The notes under the pieces: model-generated
What the model was told of the DNA's origin: nothing
The model's input: the letters and a program-made list of their open reading frames with translations, nothing else
Database searches by the model: none
In this document: piece by piece, positions 1 through 8,008 of the stretch
Numbering within the stretch: the stretch's first letter is position 1
Layout of the letters: each line of letters starts with the position of its first letter
NCBI GenBank assembly: GCA_009602725.1
Contig: WELB01000208.1
Location: 238,935 to 252,148, forward strand
Source of the DNA: Spirogloea muscicola
Taxonomy: Eukaryota; Streptophyta; Zygnematophyceae; Spirogloeales; Spirogloeaceae
DNA length: 13,214 bases
Direction of reading: 5' to 3'
Program-made: the position numbers and the translations under genes

Positions 1-975
1 CGCCGCAGCTGCCGCTGCCGCCGCCGCCGCCGGAGCTGCCGCCCACGCCGTTCCCACGTTCGCCACACCTGCAAGCAGGCCTTCCGACCCCGCCGCCGCT
101 TCCGCCGCTGGCGGCAGCGAGCAGGTCGCACGCCTCCCCAACGGCAGCACGGCCACCCCGGCCCGTGCGCACGCCCCCCAAGCCCTCGCCGCCGCCGTAC
201 CAGCACCGCGAGCCCTCGCCCGACCACGCGAGGGCACAGGCAATGCCCTCCGCAGCAGCCGGAGATGTACCGCAGAAGCATCGCAACGTGGAAGCCAAGC
301 CCGACGAGCTGAGGGACTTCAAAGCTGTACTTGAGAATATGCCGATGGACTACGAGAAAGCAGGATCGCGAGGCGGGATCGCGGACAAGGAGGAGGAGGA
401 CAGCGACGGGCCGCGAGCGCGGGAGCCGGAGAGGAGGGAGGAGGGTGGGGATGAGGACGATGAGGATGTCAACGACGAGGAGGAGGAGGAGCAAGAGCCG
501 GCGTTGCCCAACATCAGCCGCTCGAGGTGGGCCAGCTCGGCAATGGACGAGGACGAGGAGGACAATGAGCTCGGCGGCGGCGGAGCGGCAGCGGCGGCGG
601 CTGCGGCCGCACCTGCAGAGCCGCTACGGCGGCGCGGCAGCAGCAGCGGGCTCCGTGGCCTGGGCCTGGCGAGGGCAGGCAGCGGCGCAGCTGTTGCTGA
701 GGAGCAGCTGCAGAATGGCCGGCGCAGCAGCGCCGGGAGCAGCGGCGGCGGCGGTGGCAGCGGCGAGCCAGCAGGGGACGACGGCGGCGCAGACTATGAG
801 CGCGAGCTCAACCAGCGTGAGCTGCAGGAGCTGAGTGACGGTGGCGGTGTCGGGGACGGATCAGAGGAGGAGCTGCAGCGCCCTGAGAGCAGCTCCGACG
901 ACGACGGCGGCGCCGCAGCAGCCTCCGCCGCCAGTCAGGAGGACGGCGGCAGGGAGGCTAGCGCAGTGCGACGCC
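1..975 (+). repeat. Low-complexity, trinucleotide-rich coding region of CDKG exon 1
   Basis: The first part of exon 1 is built from degenerate GCC/CCG, GAG/GAC and GGC/GCG triplet runs. They encode in order a Pro-rich stretch (3-240), an acidic Glu/Asp stretch (about 385-570), Gly and Ala runs (about 570-615 and 730-765) and mixed Ser/Gly/Glu-rich sequence. Such disordered N-termini are usual in CDK11/CDKG proteins, where the animal version carries acidic and Arg/Ser tracts. The composition creates long open shadow frames on both strands, none of which looks like a separate gene. Run lengths here are likely to vary between strains. Confidence 0.8.
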
Positions 976-3362
976 GCGTGATCGACATGCTGCAGGGCTG
1001 CCGGCCTGTGGAGGACTTTGAGCGCCTGAACTGTATCGACGAGGGGACGTACGGCGTCGTGTACCGCGCACGCGACAAGCGCAGCGGCGAGGTGGTGGCG
1101 CTCAAGCGCGTGAAGATGGACAAGGAGCGCGAGGGCTTCCCCATGACGAGCCTGCGGGAGATCAACATCCTGCTGTCCTTCGCGCATGATGGCCCGCACG
1201 CCTCCATCGTGGACGTGCGCGAGGTCGTGGTGGGCTCCAACCTGGACGCCATCTTCATGGTCATGGAGTACATGGATCACGACCTCAAGTCGCTCATGGA
1301 GACCATGAAGCAGCCCTTCTCGCAGTCCGAGGTCAAGTGCCTCATGCTGCAGCTCTTTGAGGGCACCCACTACCTCCACCAGAACTGGGTCCTCCACCGG
1401 TGAGCTGCACCAAGCTGCTGACATCTTGAGCTCAAGGTGTAGGTTTGAAGCCAGAGCTTTGTATCTCCAGTGCTCACGACTCACTGGGGTTCAGGGCTCG
1501 GCAACGCAGCTGCAAAACTCGTGCTTACGCCCCTCTGGCCCGTTGCAGTTGCCCTTTGTGGCCACTGAGCTGGCTGGCTGACTGCCCGCTTCCCACTTCT
1601 GAGCCGCACAATACTGTGGCAGCTCCAAGAATCGGATTGTAAGTAGGAGCAGGTGAGGCAGCAATTGTTTGCCTGATTTGGTACAATAGTACACCCTATT
1701 TGCAAATGGCAGGGACTTGAAGACATCCAACCTCCTGCTTAATAACAAGGGGGAGCTGAAGATTTGCGACTTCGGGCTCGCACGACAGTATGGCAGCCCG
1801 CTCAAGGCCTACACACACATGGTTGTCACCCTGTGGTACCGGTGTGCATCCTGTCCCCTCTCTTGCTCCTTGCCAGCTCCAGGATTGATGGATCAGGGTC
1901 AAGGTTTGCATGTCTTCACCGGGCTCAATGATTCGTGCTTTGGGCTTTACGGGTGTGCTGGCTCTGGCCAGCTGCTAGTTATCTCGCATTGCAGGGAGAG
2001 GAAAGTCGTTGACCTGCAGACCTTTCACATTCTCTGTTGATGGGATTCTCTGTTGATGGGTTGCTTGGCATGCCGCAGTGCCCCGGAGCTGCTACTTGGT
2101 GTCAAGACCTACTCCACTGCAATCGACATGTGGTCCCTGGGGTGCATCATGGCCGAGTTGCTGGGCAAGGAGCCGCTCTTCCCTGGCAAGTCAGAAATTG
2201 ACCAGCTCGACAAGGTTCGCAAGCATCGCCTGCAGCAGAATCTCCATCCACTCTTGCATTGTCTCTATTCCTCTTCTGATAGAGAAGCCGGCACGTCTCC
2301 CCCAGCGAAAGTGCAGCATACAAAAACTGTTGCGTATCAGCAGTATAAAGTATGCTAAAGATTGATATATTGCACTGCTAGCCATGCTGCATGCAGCTAA
2401 GAAGCATGATCGGTGGCACGACGCCTGACATGCACAACTAGCTGCAGATTTTCAGGGAGCTGGGGACGCCGAATGAGAAGATTTGGCCTGAGTTCCCCAG
2501 CTTGCTGAAGAAGGTCAACTTTGTGCGCCAGCCGTGAGTGCTTGACTCTCCTCTGCATGCTCACAAAATTTGCATCTAGGCTTTTTTGGCTTCCGCATAT
2601 GTTGCATGGACCATACCTCGTCCAAACTTCCAGCGAGCACAGAACAACAGGTGACGAGCATGCTTGTCAGATTGTTCCTATGATCTGGATTCTTTGCAGC
2701 TACAACAAGCTCCGGGAGCGCTTCCCGCTCAACACGTTCGGCAGCCGGCCGACGCTGTCGGAGGCTGGGTTTGACCTGCTCAACAAGCTCCTCACCTACG
2801 ATCCCAAGAAGGTCTGCACTATGCTCTGTTCTCTCGCTCTGCATTGCGGTGTTTCGTTGGAAATACTTCTGTGGTTTTTCTGTGGAACCGAGTCCAGCAT
2901 GCGCGTGCCAAGCATGACCTCTCTTTGCCACTTGGGCCTGGCAATGAAGCCTGACATATGGAGGTATGCAATGTTGCTCATCCTCCTGCAGAGAATCATG
3001 GCTGAGGCTGCGCTGAAGCACGAGTGGTTCCGCGAGGTGCCGCTGCCGAAAGCAAAGGAGCTGATGCCCACTTTTCCTGCACGGAATCAGCATGACAGGT
3101 GAATACCGGAGGAGGTCACTAACTTCTATACTGGCAAAGCAGCTGGCAAGTGATGAGATGGATGAGGCTCTCTAGGAATGGCCCTCTGACAGGCCAGTGA
3201 TAGTACTTGCAAGGGCACGGGCATGGCAGTGCCTTCATTCTCCTGATATTCGTTGGTAGCAATGGTGACAGGCGGTCAAGGAGGGTTCACAAGAGCCCGG
3301 ATCCCCTCCTGGAGCAACGACAGCGGCAAGCGGACTTGGGCTCTGGGGGTCTCTTTGGATGA
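1..3362 (+). CDS. CDKG: CDKG/CDK11-type (PITSLRE-like) cyclin-dependent kinase, 5' partial, seven exons
   Basis: Serine/threonine kinase of the CDK11/CDKG family, cyclin-L partners linked in animals and plants to pre-mRNA splicing and transcription. Exons by splice reading: 1-1399 (frame begins at base 3), 1713-1841, 2079-2214, 2448-2533, 2700-2811, 2992-3098, 3272-3362. This gives 685 visible residues. The frame is open to the left edge with no in-window ATG before 243, so the true start probably lies upstream. The N-terminal third is low-complexity (Pro, acidic, Gly, Ala, Ser). The kinase domain begins near 1014: glycine loop [12 protein letters not shown]-anchoring Lys at 1104-1106, PMTSLRE (the PITSLRE/cyclin-binding helix) at 1140-1160, HRDLKTSN across intron 1, DFG at 1768-1776, APE after intron 2, and the late kinase motif HEWF at 3019-3030. 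The last exon supplies the family tail (SPDP ... LGSGGLFG), stop at 3360-3362. Introns are 313, 237, 233, 166, 180 and 173 bp, all GT-AG. Kinase residues look intact. Family assignment is very secure; the 5' end is missing. Confidence 0.95.
2029..2060 (+). repeat. Perfect 16-bp tandem duplication in CDKG intron 2
   Basis: The 16-base unit ATTCTCTGTTGATGGG occurs twice head to tail (2029-2044 and 2045-2060), just before the intron 2 acceptor at 2077-2078. The two copies are identical, so the duplication is probably recent. It lies in the polypyrimidine/branch-point zone but does not alter the acceptor itself. Confidence 0.9.
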
Positions 3363-3890
3363 GACTGGCCATGGCTTCGTCGATGACCCTGCTCTTGTGG
3401 ATGTTGGTCACGTCATACACAGTCCCATGCCCATGCTCGAGGTGGGACCCAAGAGACTGGAGACGCCACGCAATTGCAGGACCGCTTCCCCATTGGGAGC
3501 AGCTCCAAGATGGCCGACATCTCATGACCAATGGTGGCTGACGCAGGGGGATCAATAGGTTGGGGATGGCAGGCAAGCTGCTAGGATCACCGAGATCCAG
3601 AGCCGAATGGGTCTGGAGTACCTGAGAAGGGGGTGTGGTGCCAGTTCTGACCTCTCATTGCCGGCTTATATGTGCATATCTAGTTGGGCTTGAGCAGGAG
3701 CTGGGACATCATTCGGCTACCATTGAAGGCGACATAGCAGCAGGTGCAATGTGGTCGCCACTGGGCCTCCCTCGGAGGGGCCAAAGAAGTCTGAGACTTA
3801 GAGGACTTAGCCTTCCTTGCTCGAGCTAGGAGAGAGAGCGGACAAAGGTGCGAAGGGGGGGGTGAAGCAGAGAAGGGGTCGGCGTTAGGT
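3363..3890. other. CDKG 3' flank, no gene seen
   Basis: This follows the CDKG stop codon and probably begins with its 3' UTR. No motif-bearing exon is recognisable on either strand. Short open frames (3253-3558 plus, 3235-3576 minus) overlap the last CDKG exon in other frames and look like shadows. I found no TGTAA, the usual green-algal polyadenylation signal, between the stop codon and about 4.9 kb, so the transcript end cannot be placed. A run of eight G lies at 3855-3862. Confidence 0.55.
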
Positions 3891-3893
3891 GCG

Positions 3894-3901
3894 TATAAAA
3901 T
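3894..3901 (+). promoter_or_regulatory. TATA-box-like sequence with a short downstream ORF
   Basis: TATAAAAT at 3894-3901 matches a eukaryotic TATA box. About 65 bp downstream an ATG at 3967 opens a 32-codon basic, Lys/Arg-rich frame ending in TAG at 4063-4065. No protein family is recognisable. Because a diverged repeat copy follows directly (about 4065-4312), this could be the promoter of an old mobile element or a chance AT stretch. Confidence 0.3.
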
Positions 3902-4064
3902 GCAAGAGAGGCCAAAGTCGAGCCATTCACTGTTCAGGCTGAAGCTAGTACAGCGATTGCGGCTACATGAATCGAAGCCCCACGTTAAGGGGGGCTAAGG
4001 TAACAGTGCGGAAGCCGGCTGAAGAAGGGACTTCACTTCCAGCAGAGAAGGAGAAAAGGAAATA

Positions 4065-4312
4065 GCTCTTCTGGGCTGGTTGATGCGCGTCGTCGAAGTC
4101 GGGGGGGCAGCTTGGGCCACTCCAGCATTCCGCAGGCCTTAGTTGCATATTATAGAATGCGGCTCTCGCTTAGTTTGCAGCGCTCGCAAGCATTGGCTCT
4201 TCATCAACGTGCAGGGCGCGCTCTAAGTCAGGCCTCCGGCTTTCGTGGCGGCGCTCCAGCTCCCCAAGTTAGCTTGTCAGATTTGTTTGTGCTCACCCGT
4301 GGGTACTAATGT
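4065..4312 (-). repeat. Diverged dispersed repeat copy, inverted relative to the copies at 10.6-11.3 kb
   Basis: Read on the minus strand from 4312 to 4065, this segment holds the same landmarks in the same order as the plus-strand repeat around 10.9-11.25 kb. First comes a CCACGGGT core (4296-4304 region). Next is a middle block that translates antisense to a shared peptide pattern (SLQRxQAxALHQxAGRAL on the plus strand here, on the minus strand at about 11.0 kb). Last is an AGCCCAGAAGAG-like block near 4065-4085. Identity is only moderate, so the copies are old. No transposase, reverse transcriptase or clear terminal repeats are visible, so the class is unknown; a non-autonomous element is one option. 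Confidence 0.55.
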
Positions 4313-4316
4313 CATC

Positions 4317-4317
4317 N
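4317..4317. other. Ambiguous base (N)
   Basis: A single N sits directly beside the diverged repeat copy that ends near 4312. It is an unresolved base or a collapsed assembly join. Any frame crossing it, such as 4245-4499 plus or 4277-4510 minus, is unreliable. Confidence 0.95.
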
Positions 4318-5112
4318 CGTCTCGCGCAGTCATAGAGTCGAGAGGCTCGCTTTCCGTCTCACGCAAGGGGTCCAGTGATGGGAGAGAGGCCTTGGGGAGG
4401 GCGAGAGGGATGACCCCAATTAGATGTGTGACGCGGCGCGCGCTCGCGCGCCTTGAACGCAACACCTTGTCGAGGCAATATCCATTCCATCGGGTCTGAC
4501 TCGCCAACAACCTCGGCCTCGCTCCCCACTCCTACACCCTCGCAGTCCCCTGTGACGAGTAGCTAGCTGTGCTTTCCCAATGGAGGAGCGCTTTGGCACC
4601 ACATTAAACTGATTGCTAGCTGGACTTGGCCCAGGGCTGTGCCAGCCTAGTATGAGCTTGGTGCGACAGCGATCTGCGGGGCCGCGCCTGCTCTCACCGC
4701 CTTCGCACCCTCCCGCCGCGGAGCCAAGGCTTGCAGGTCCTTCCCCACATGGCGGCACTGCAGCTTTCCTGCGCAAGCTGCAGACACCAGTAGGAGCTTG
4801 TTAGGCATGTCTGCATCCTACATTTTGGCCTCGTTGTGTTAGTGTGAAGAGTTGGGCAGCCTCGGGCTTGGGTCACGTGATGATAGAACTACTGCAACAA
4901 GATGAGGCCCCGCCTCTGATTACCTCTATTTAAGTCGCTGATGACCCGTCAGCCTACACCCGTGCCGGTGGCAGGGTGCCCTCGAAATCCTTGCTTTGTG
5001 ACCAGGACTTTTGGAGCTCTTAAACCTCACCTGCTGAAACGTGGTGCAGGACTGATGGACTGAGTTGAAGCTGCCCTTCAGGACAATCATGCCAGCACTG
5101 AGCATGTGCCAG
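4318..5112. other. Intergenic stretch, no gene recognised
   Basis: About 0.8 kb with only short overlapping open frames on both strands and no recognisable domain. It includes a near-perfect GC palindrome at 4435-4452 and an AT-rich TATTTAAG at about 4927-4934 that could be a weak TATA-like element upstream of the possible glycosyltransferase exons. I see nothing else supportable. Confidence 0.5.
4435..4452. repeat. Short GC inverted repeat (GGCGCGCG-ct-CGCGCGCC)
   Basis: Eight bases GGCGCGCG (4435-4442) are followed after two bases by their exact reverse complement CGCGCGCC (4445-4452). The alternating purine-pyrimidine sequence could form a small hairpin or Z-DNA. It lies outside any recognised gene. 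Confidence 0.8.
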
Positions 5113-5512
5113 GTAAACAGGTTGCACATGTACATTGCATCTACTGCTGACTTCGACTTCATTCTCGAGGCACGGGAGGGAGTCCGCTGTGAGGACCTAC
5201 TTATCAATTACATGTTAGACTTTGGAGGCTTCCAGCCTGTGAAACCAAACATTCTAAACATCTGAGCGGACTTTGGTCTTGAACAAGCATCATATCTAAG
5301 GCACTCGGCATGCATTTGCGTTGCCGTGAGCTTATACGCTGATGCAACAGTGGCAGGCCCTCTGGTGGCACATGGGAGTACTGCCAAGTGTACTTCTCTG
5401 TTTTTTGACTAGCAGAGGGGATATGAATATTGCTTGCTCTTACTTGAGGGGACACGCAGGTAGTACTTGTTGAAGGCAAGATGAAAGTCTACCTGATTGA
5501 GACTGCGATTCT
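5113..5512 (+). pseudogene. Possible exon pair of a GT64 (exostosin-like) glycosyltransferase, fragment
   Basis: Two stretches join in frame by plausible splice sites. The first, 5113-5238, follows CCAG and ends before GTGAAA; it contains VRCEDLLINYML followed by FGGFQP. The second, 5460-5512, follows CGCAG and contains VVLVEGKMK. Together they resemble the C-terminal GT64 signature, where a Cys-Glu-Asp-(I/L)-(L/A)-M-N-F motif is followed by a Pro-Pro-Val-like strand and, in plant members, a V-x-GK-I stretch. GT64 enzymes transfer sugars in the Golgi. I could not find the other expected GT64 blocks (the DxD region, the VGFxPR motif or the C-terminal Cys-containing block), so this is either a decayed gene remnant or part of a gene I cannot assemble. 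It could also be coincidental. The match is from memory of family motifs. Confidence 0.33.
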
Positions 5513-6748
5513 GTAACTCATCATGTGCAGGCCTTTGGTGAGAATTAGAGTCAACGTTATGTACTCCTGCAGGTTTTGTCTTGGTAGATTCGAATCCGGT
5601 GTCTCTGGAGCTGCTTGATCATAGTGGGAGGTAACTTGTTACTTCGATTTTTGTTGTGACATGTGAGATGTTGATCTGCAGTTTTCTGCATGCATCAGAA
5701 GTGATGCTTGGGCAAGCAAGCCTGTGATGTTTTCTCATAGTCATTGTCTTCCTTCTACTGCCTTGTCACATTGTGGTTTAAGTGCAGTCCCAGTGCCATG
5801 ATTGGACTCTATTCCTCGTACTGAGAGCCTCGCGAGGCATGACAGACAATTTCACACCCATAGAATATGAGCACTTTGGGGTCGTTGATAAAGTCTCCAC
5901 CCGGTATGAGCCTGCAGAGTCCAGCTTCACATCAACGCCTTCTGAGGTTTGCTTGGCTTATTGTGCAGGTACCAACATCCATTGTTTTACGATGTGCATT
6001 GAAAGGTGACACAGGGGCCCTTTTAGAATATTGTCTTACATGTTGTCATGGTTTGGACCCGCTTGACTTTGAGCACGCCTATGCTTGCCGCAGCCAACTC
6101 ATGGCTGCAGCGTCACCCACCTGCCCTTCTGCAATTGACGCCTGCAGCATACGAATCAATACAGAAAAGCATGTACTCATAACTCCCGCAATAGCACCAA
6201 AATTAGATGCAAGGTAATTATATCTTTGTGGTTAGCAGAAAAACCACATTTGTGCAGAACTATTCATTTGGAAGCATATTTCATTCTTCTTCGGTCGTGC
6301 AATCCTTTGTAACATGCTGGCTCCATTTGCATGCATGTAACGAAGCAACCAACCTCCTGTTACGTCTCTCAATATGCTCTACGCTTAAGGAAGGTGGCAG
6401 GGCTGCAATCGCCAGCGCTGGTGATGAGGATCTACCTTCCTCCTCCGTGGCTCATTGCGAGCCATAGCAGGTGGTAGTTGCATAGGCTGCTCTGAGTTTG
6501 CATCCAGCGCTGCGATGTCTCTGTGAGGGGAATGTGGTCAATTACCACCTTGGTGCAGACTCGCTGCCAGCAGCAGTGACGCCAGAGCCTGCTGTTGCTA
6601 GCAGCAAGCCAGCAGGGTGATAACTTCTGGAATGTGAGAGTGACGGGGTCGCGCTGAGCGTGTGAAGCACTTACGTCAAGTCTGTAATGTTGGAATCCTG
6701 TAAGACATCTAAGGGCTCCTCTCAGAAGGCAGTGCTTCATACGTTCAA
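5513..6748. other. Large gap, part 1: no confident gene
   Basis: Lower-GC sequence than the flanking exons. Short open stretches bounded by splice-like sites occur, such as 5574-5631 (after CTGCAG, containing VDSNPVSLELLDHSG) and 5785-5946 (after GTGCAG, before GTTTGC). None shows a family I recognise. The TGTAA motifs at 5512, 6309, 6336, 6683 and 6699 could act as green-algal polyadenylation signals on the plus strand, but no transcript can be tied to them. Confidence 0.45.
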
Positions 6749-7000
6749 TTGAGAGGGATTCGATTAGCATTCGATGAACTGGACGCTGACTTGAGGTACA
6801 TGACTGAAGCAAGATTTTGTTGGCGGGAGGCCTCTAAGGTTTTGTCAATTACCCCTACCAAATCCCACGCCCCGCAGGTTGTGCGCGCCTTGCCTGGCCG
6901 CGCCTGCTGGTGTATGGAGGCCATCAAGGACGAACTGCACAGGGTCTCTCTGCCTCCAATCCACAAGTGTCACAGCAATGCACGTTTCTTGCGGACATGA
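6749..7000 (+). other. Unassigned open frame, possibly exon sequence
   Basis: An 83-codon open frame has a protein-like composition (FDELDADLRYMTEARF, later ALPGRACWCMEAI). It contains a possible donor (TTGAG|GTACAT at 6795/6796) and acceptor (CCGCAG at 6872-6877), but reading is open across both. No domain is recognised. Overlapping open frames exist on the minus strand (6745-6966 and 6845-7126), so strand is uncertain. The first codon at 6749 is a GTG/TTG-type start, not an ATG, which suggests an exon fragment if it is coding at all. Confidence 0.2.
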
Positions 7001-8008
7001 ACTCTGCTTTCCTGAAACGAGCAAAACTCTTCGGATCTTGCTTACCGCAAGTACATGCGTAGGCAAGGACGCATCCACCTCTGCGGCCAGCGATGTATTA
7101 CTAGGCTCCCACTTCAGCCGTGACATATTATGATGGCTAGAAGAGGCTAGCTACATGGATAACACTTCAGGCGAGCAGCACCAGCAAACGGGGCTCATCT
7201 TAGAATGATTGCCACTTGGGAGCCCGTAACTTCTGGTCAGCAGCTGCTTGTCGATCGGACTGGGAGCGAAGACCAGAAGCAGCAGCTACAACACCAAAAG
7301 CCCCATTGCCACACATAAGCACATTAGATGAGCCTGTGCGCCTCTGCTGTTAACATGGAGGTCCTCATCTGCAGCGTCCCTCCTCCTGGACGCTGCAGAT
7401 AACCACTAGTCGTCCACCGTTGAGGCCAGGAGATCTTCATAGCTTCTTGTAAGTTCAAGTGGCGGTTCTGGCTACATCAGACTGCAACTAGTCCCATCTG
7501 TTTGTTCAACCCAGCTCAATTGCTGGCTTAGGCTGAGGGTTGCTATTGGCGGAAGACGAGGTGGTCATTCTCGGACAGGTCTAGGGGTTTTAAGTTGCAG
7601 CTACTGCTATCCTGCAGCCAAAGGCCCTGATCAACTGTGTGCCACGAGATACTGGAAGAGAAGGCGCGCGGTGCGCATGAAATTGAAAAGGAGGCCAATT
7701 CTAGCCTTAAAAATGTCCTGTTAATCGGGTAATGAGCTGGCTAGGGGGGACACTAATATCCCCGAGTGAGCAAGTGGGAAGGAGTGCTGCTGTTTAAGGG
7801 CGGTGGCTGTGAAGAGCCAGCCCAAAGGAAAGGCTGTAGGAAGGCCACAGAATCAAAGGATAATCAGCGCTGCAGAAGGAGTAGCTCCCACTTAGTATTT
7901 CCACTTAGCTGCAAAGGAGCTCCTAAGAGCGCACGACAGTTGCAACTTATGCAAGTCCTGCAATAGCCTTGTCCATCATCACATTAATTGCAAAAATCTA
8001 TCACTAAC
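7001..8008. other. Large gap, part 2: probable RRP4 3' flank, hairpins, no gene
   Basis: No coding region is recognised. The right part presumably carries the minus-strand RRP4 3' UTR. Two inverted repeats stand out: CTTCTGGTC/GACCAGAAG (7230-7238 and 7271-7279, 9-bp arms) and the perfect 13-bp pair at 7367-7400. A block near 7800-7848 (GGCTGTGAAGAGCCAGCCCAAA) resembles the AGCCAGCCC block of the repeats at 10.64 and 11.19 kb. Confidence 0.5.
7367..7400. repeat. Perfect 13-bp inverted repeat with an 8-nt loop
   Basis: ATCTGCAGCGTCC at 7367-7379 is followed by an 8-base spacer (CTCCTCCT, 7380-7387) and its exact reverse complement GGACGCTGCAGAT at 7388-7400. As RNA it would form a stable stem-loop. 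It is about 0.6 kb beyond the RRP4 stop codon, so it could lie in that gene's 3' region, or be a footprint or palindromic end of a mobile element. No function can be assigned from sequence alone. Confidence 0.85.

Noticed and set aside
165-242. GTG at 165 as the start of the CDKG protein
   Set aside because: GTG starts are not expected in a nuclear gene and the frame stays open to the window edge, so the gene is better treated as truncated on the left.
861-1484. Long minus-strand open frame (207 codons) opposite CDKG exon 1
   Set aside because: It is a shadow of the GC-rich kinase exon; the plus strand carries unmistakable conserved kinase motifs.
3253-3558. Plus-strand open frame of 101 codons overlapping CDKG exon 7
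   Set aside because: It is in a different frame from the conserved CDKG tail and has no recognisable family, so it is a shadow.
5588-5600. GATTCGAATCC, resembling a tRNA T-loop / Pol III B box
   Set aside because: The bases on either side do not form a T-stem and no acceptor stem, D-arm or anticodon arm can be folded around it.
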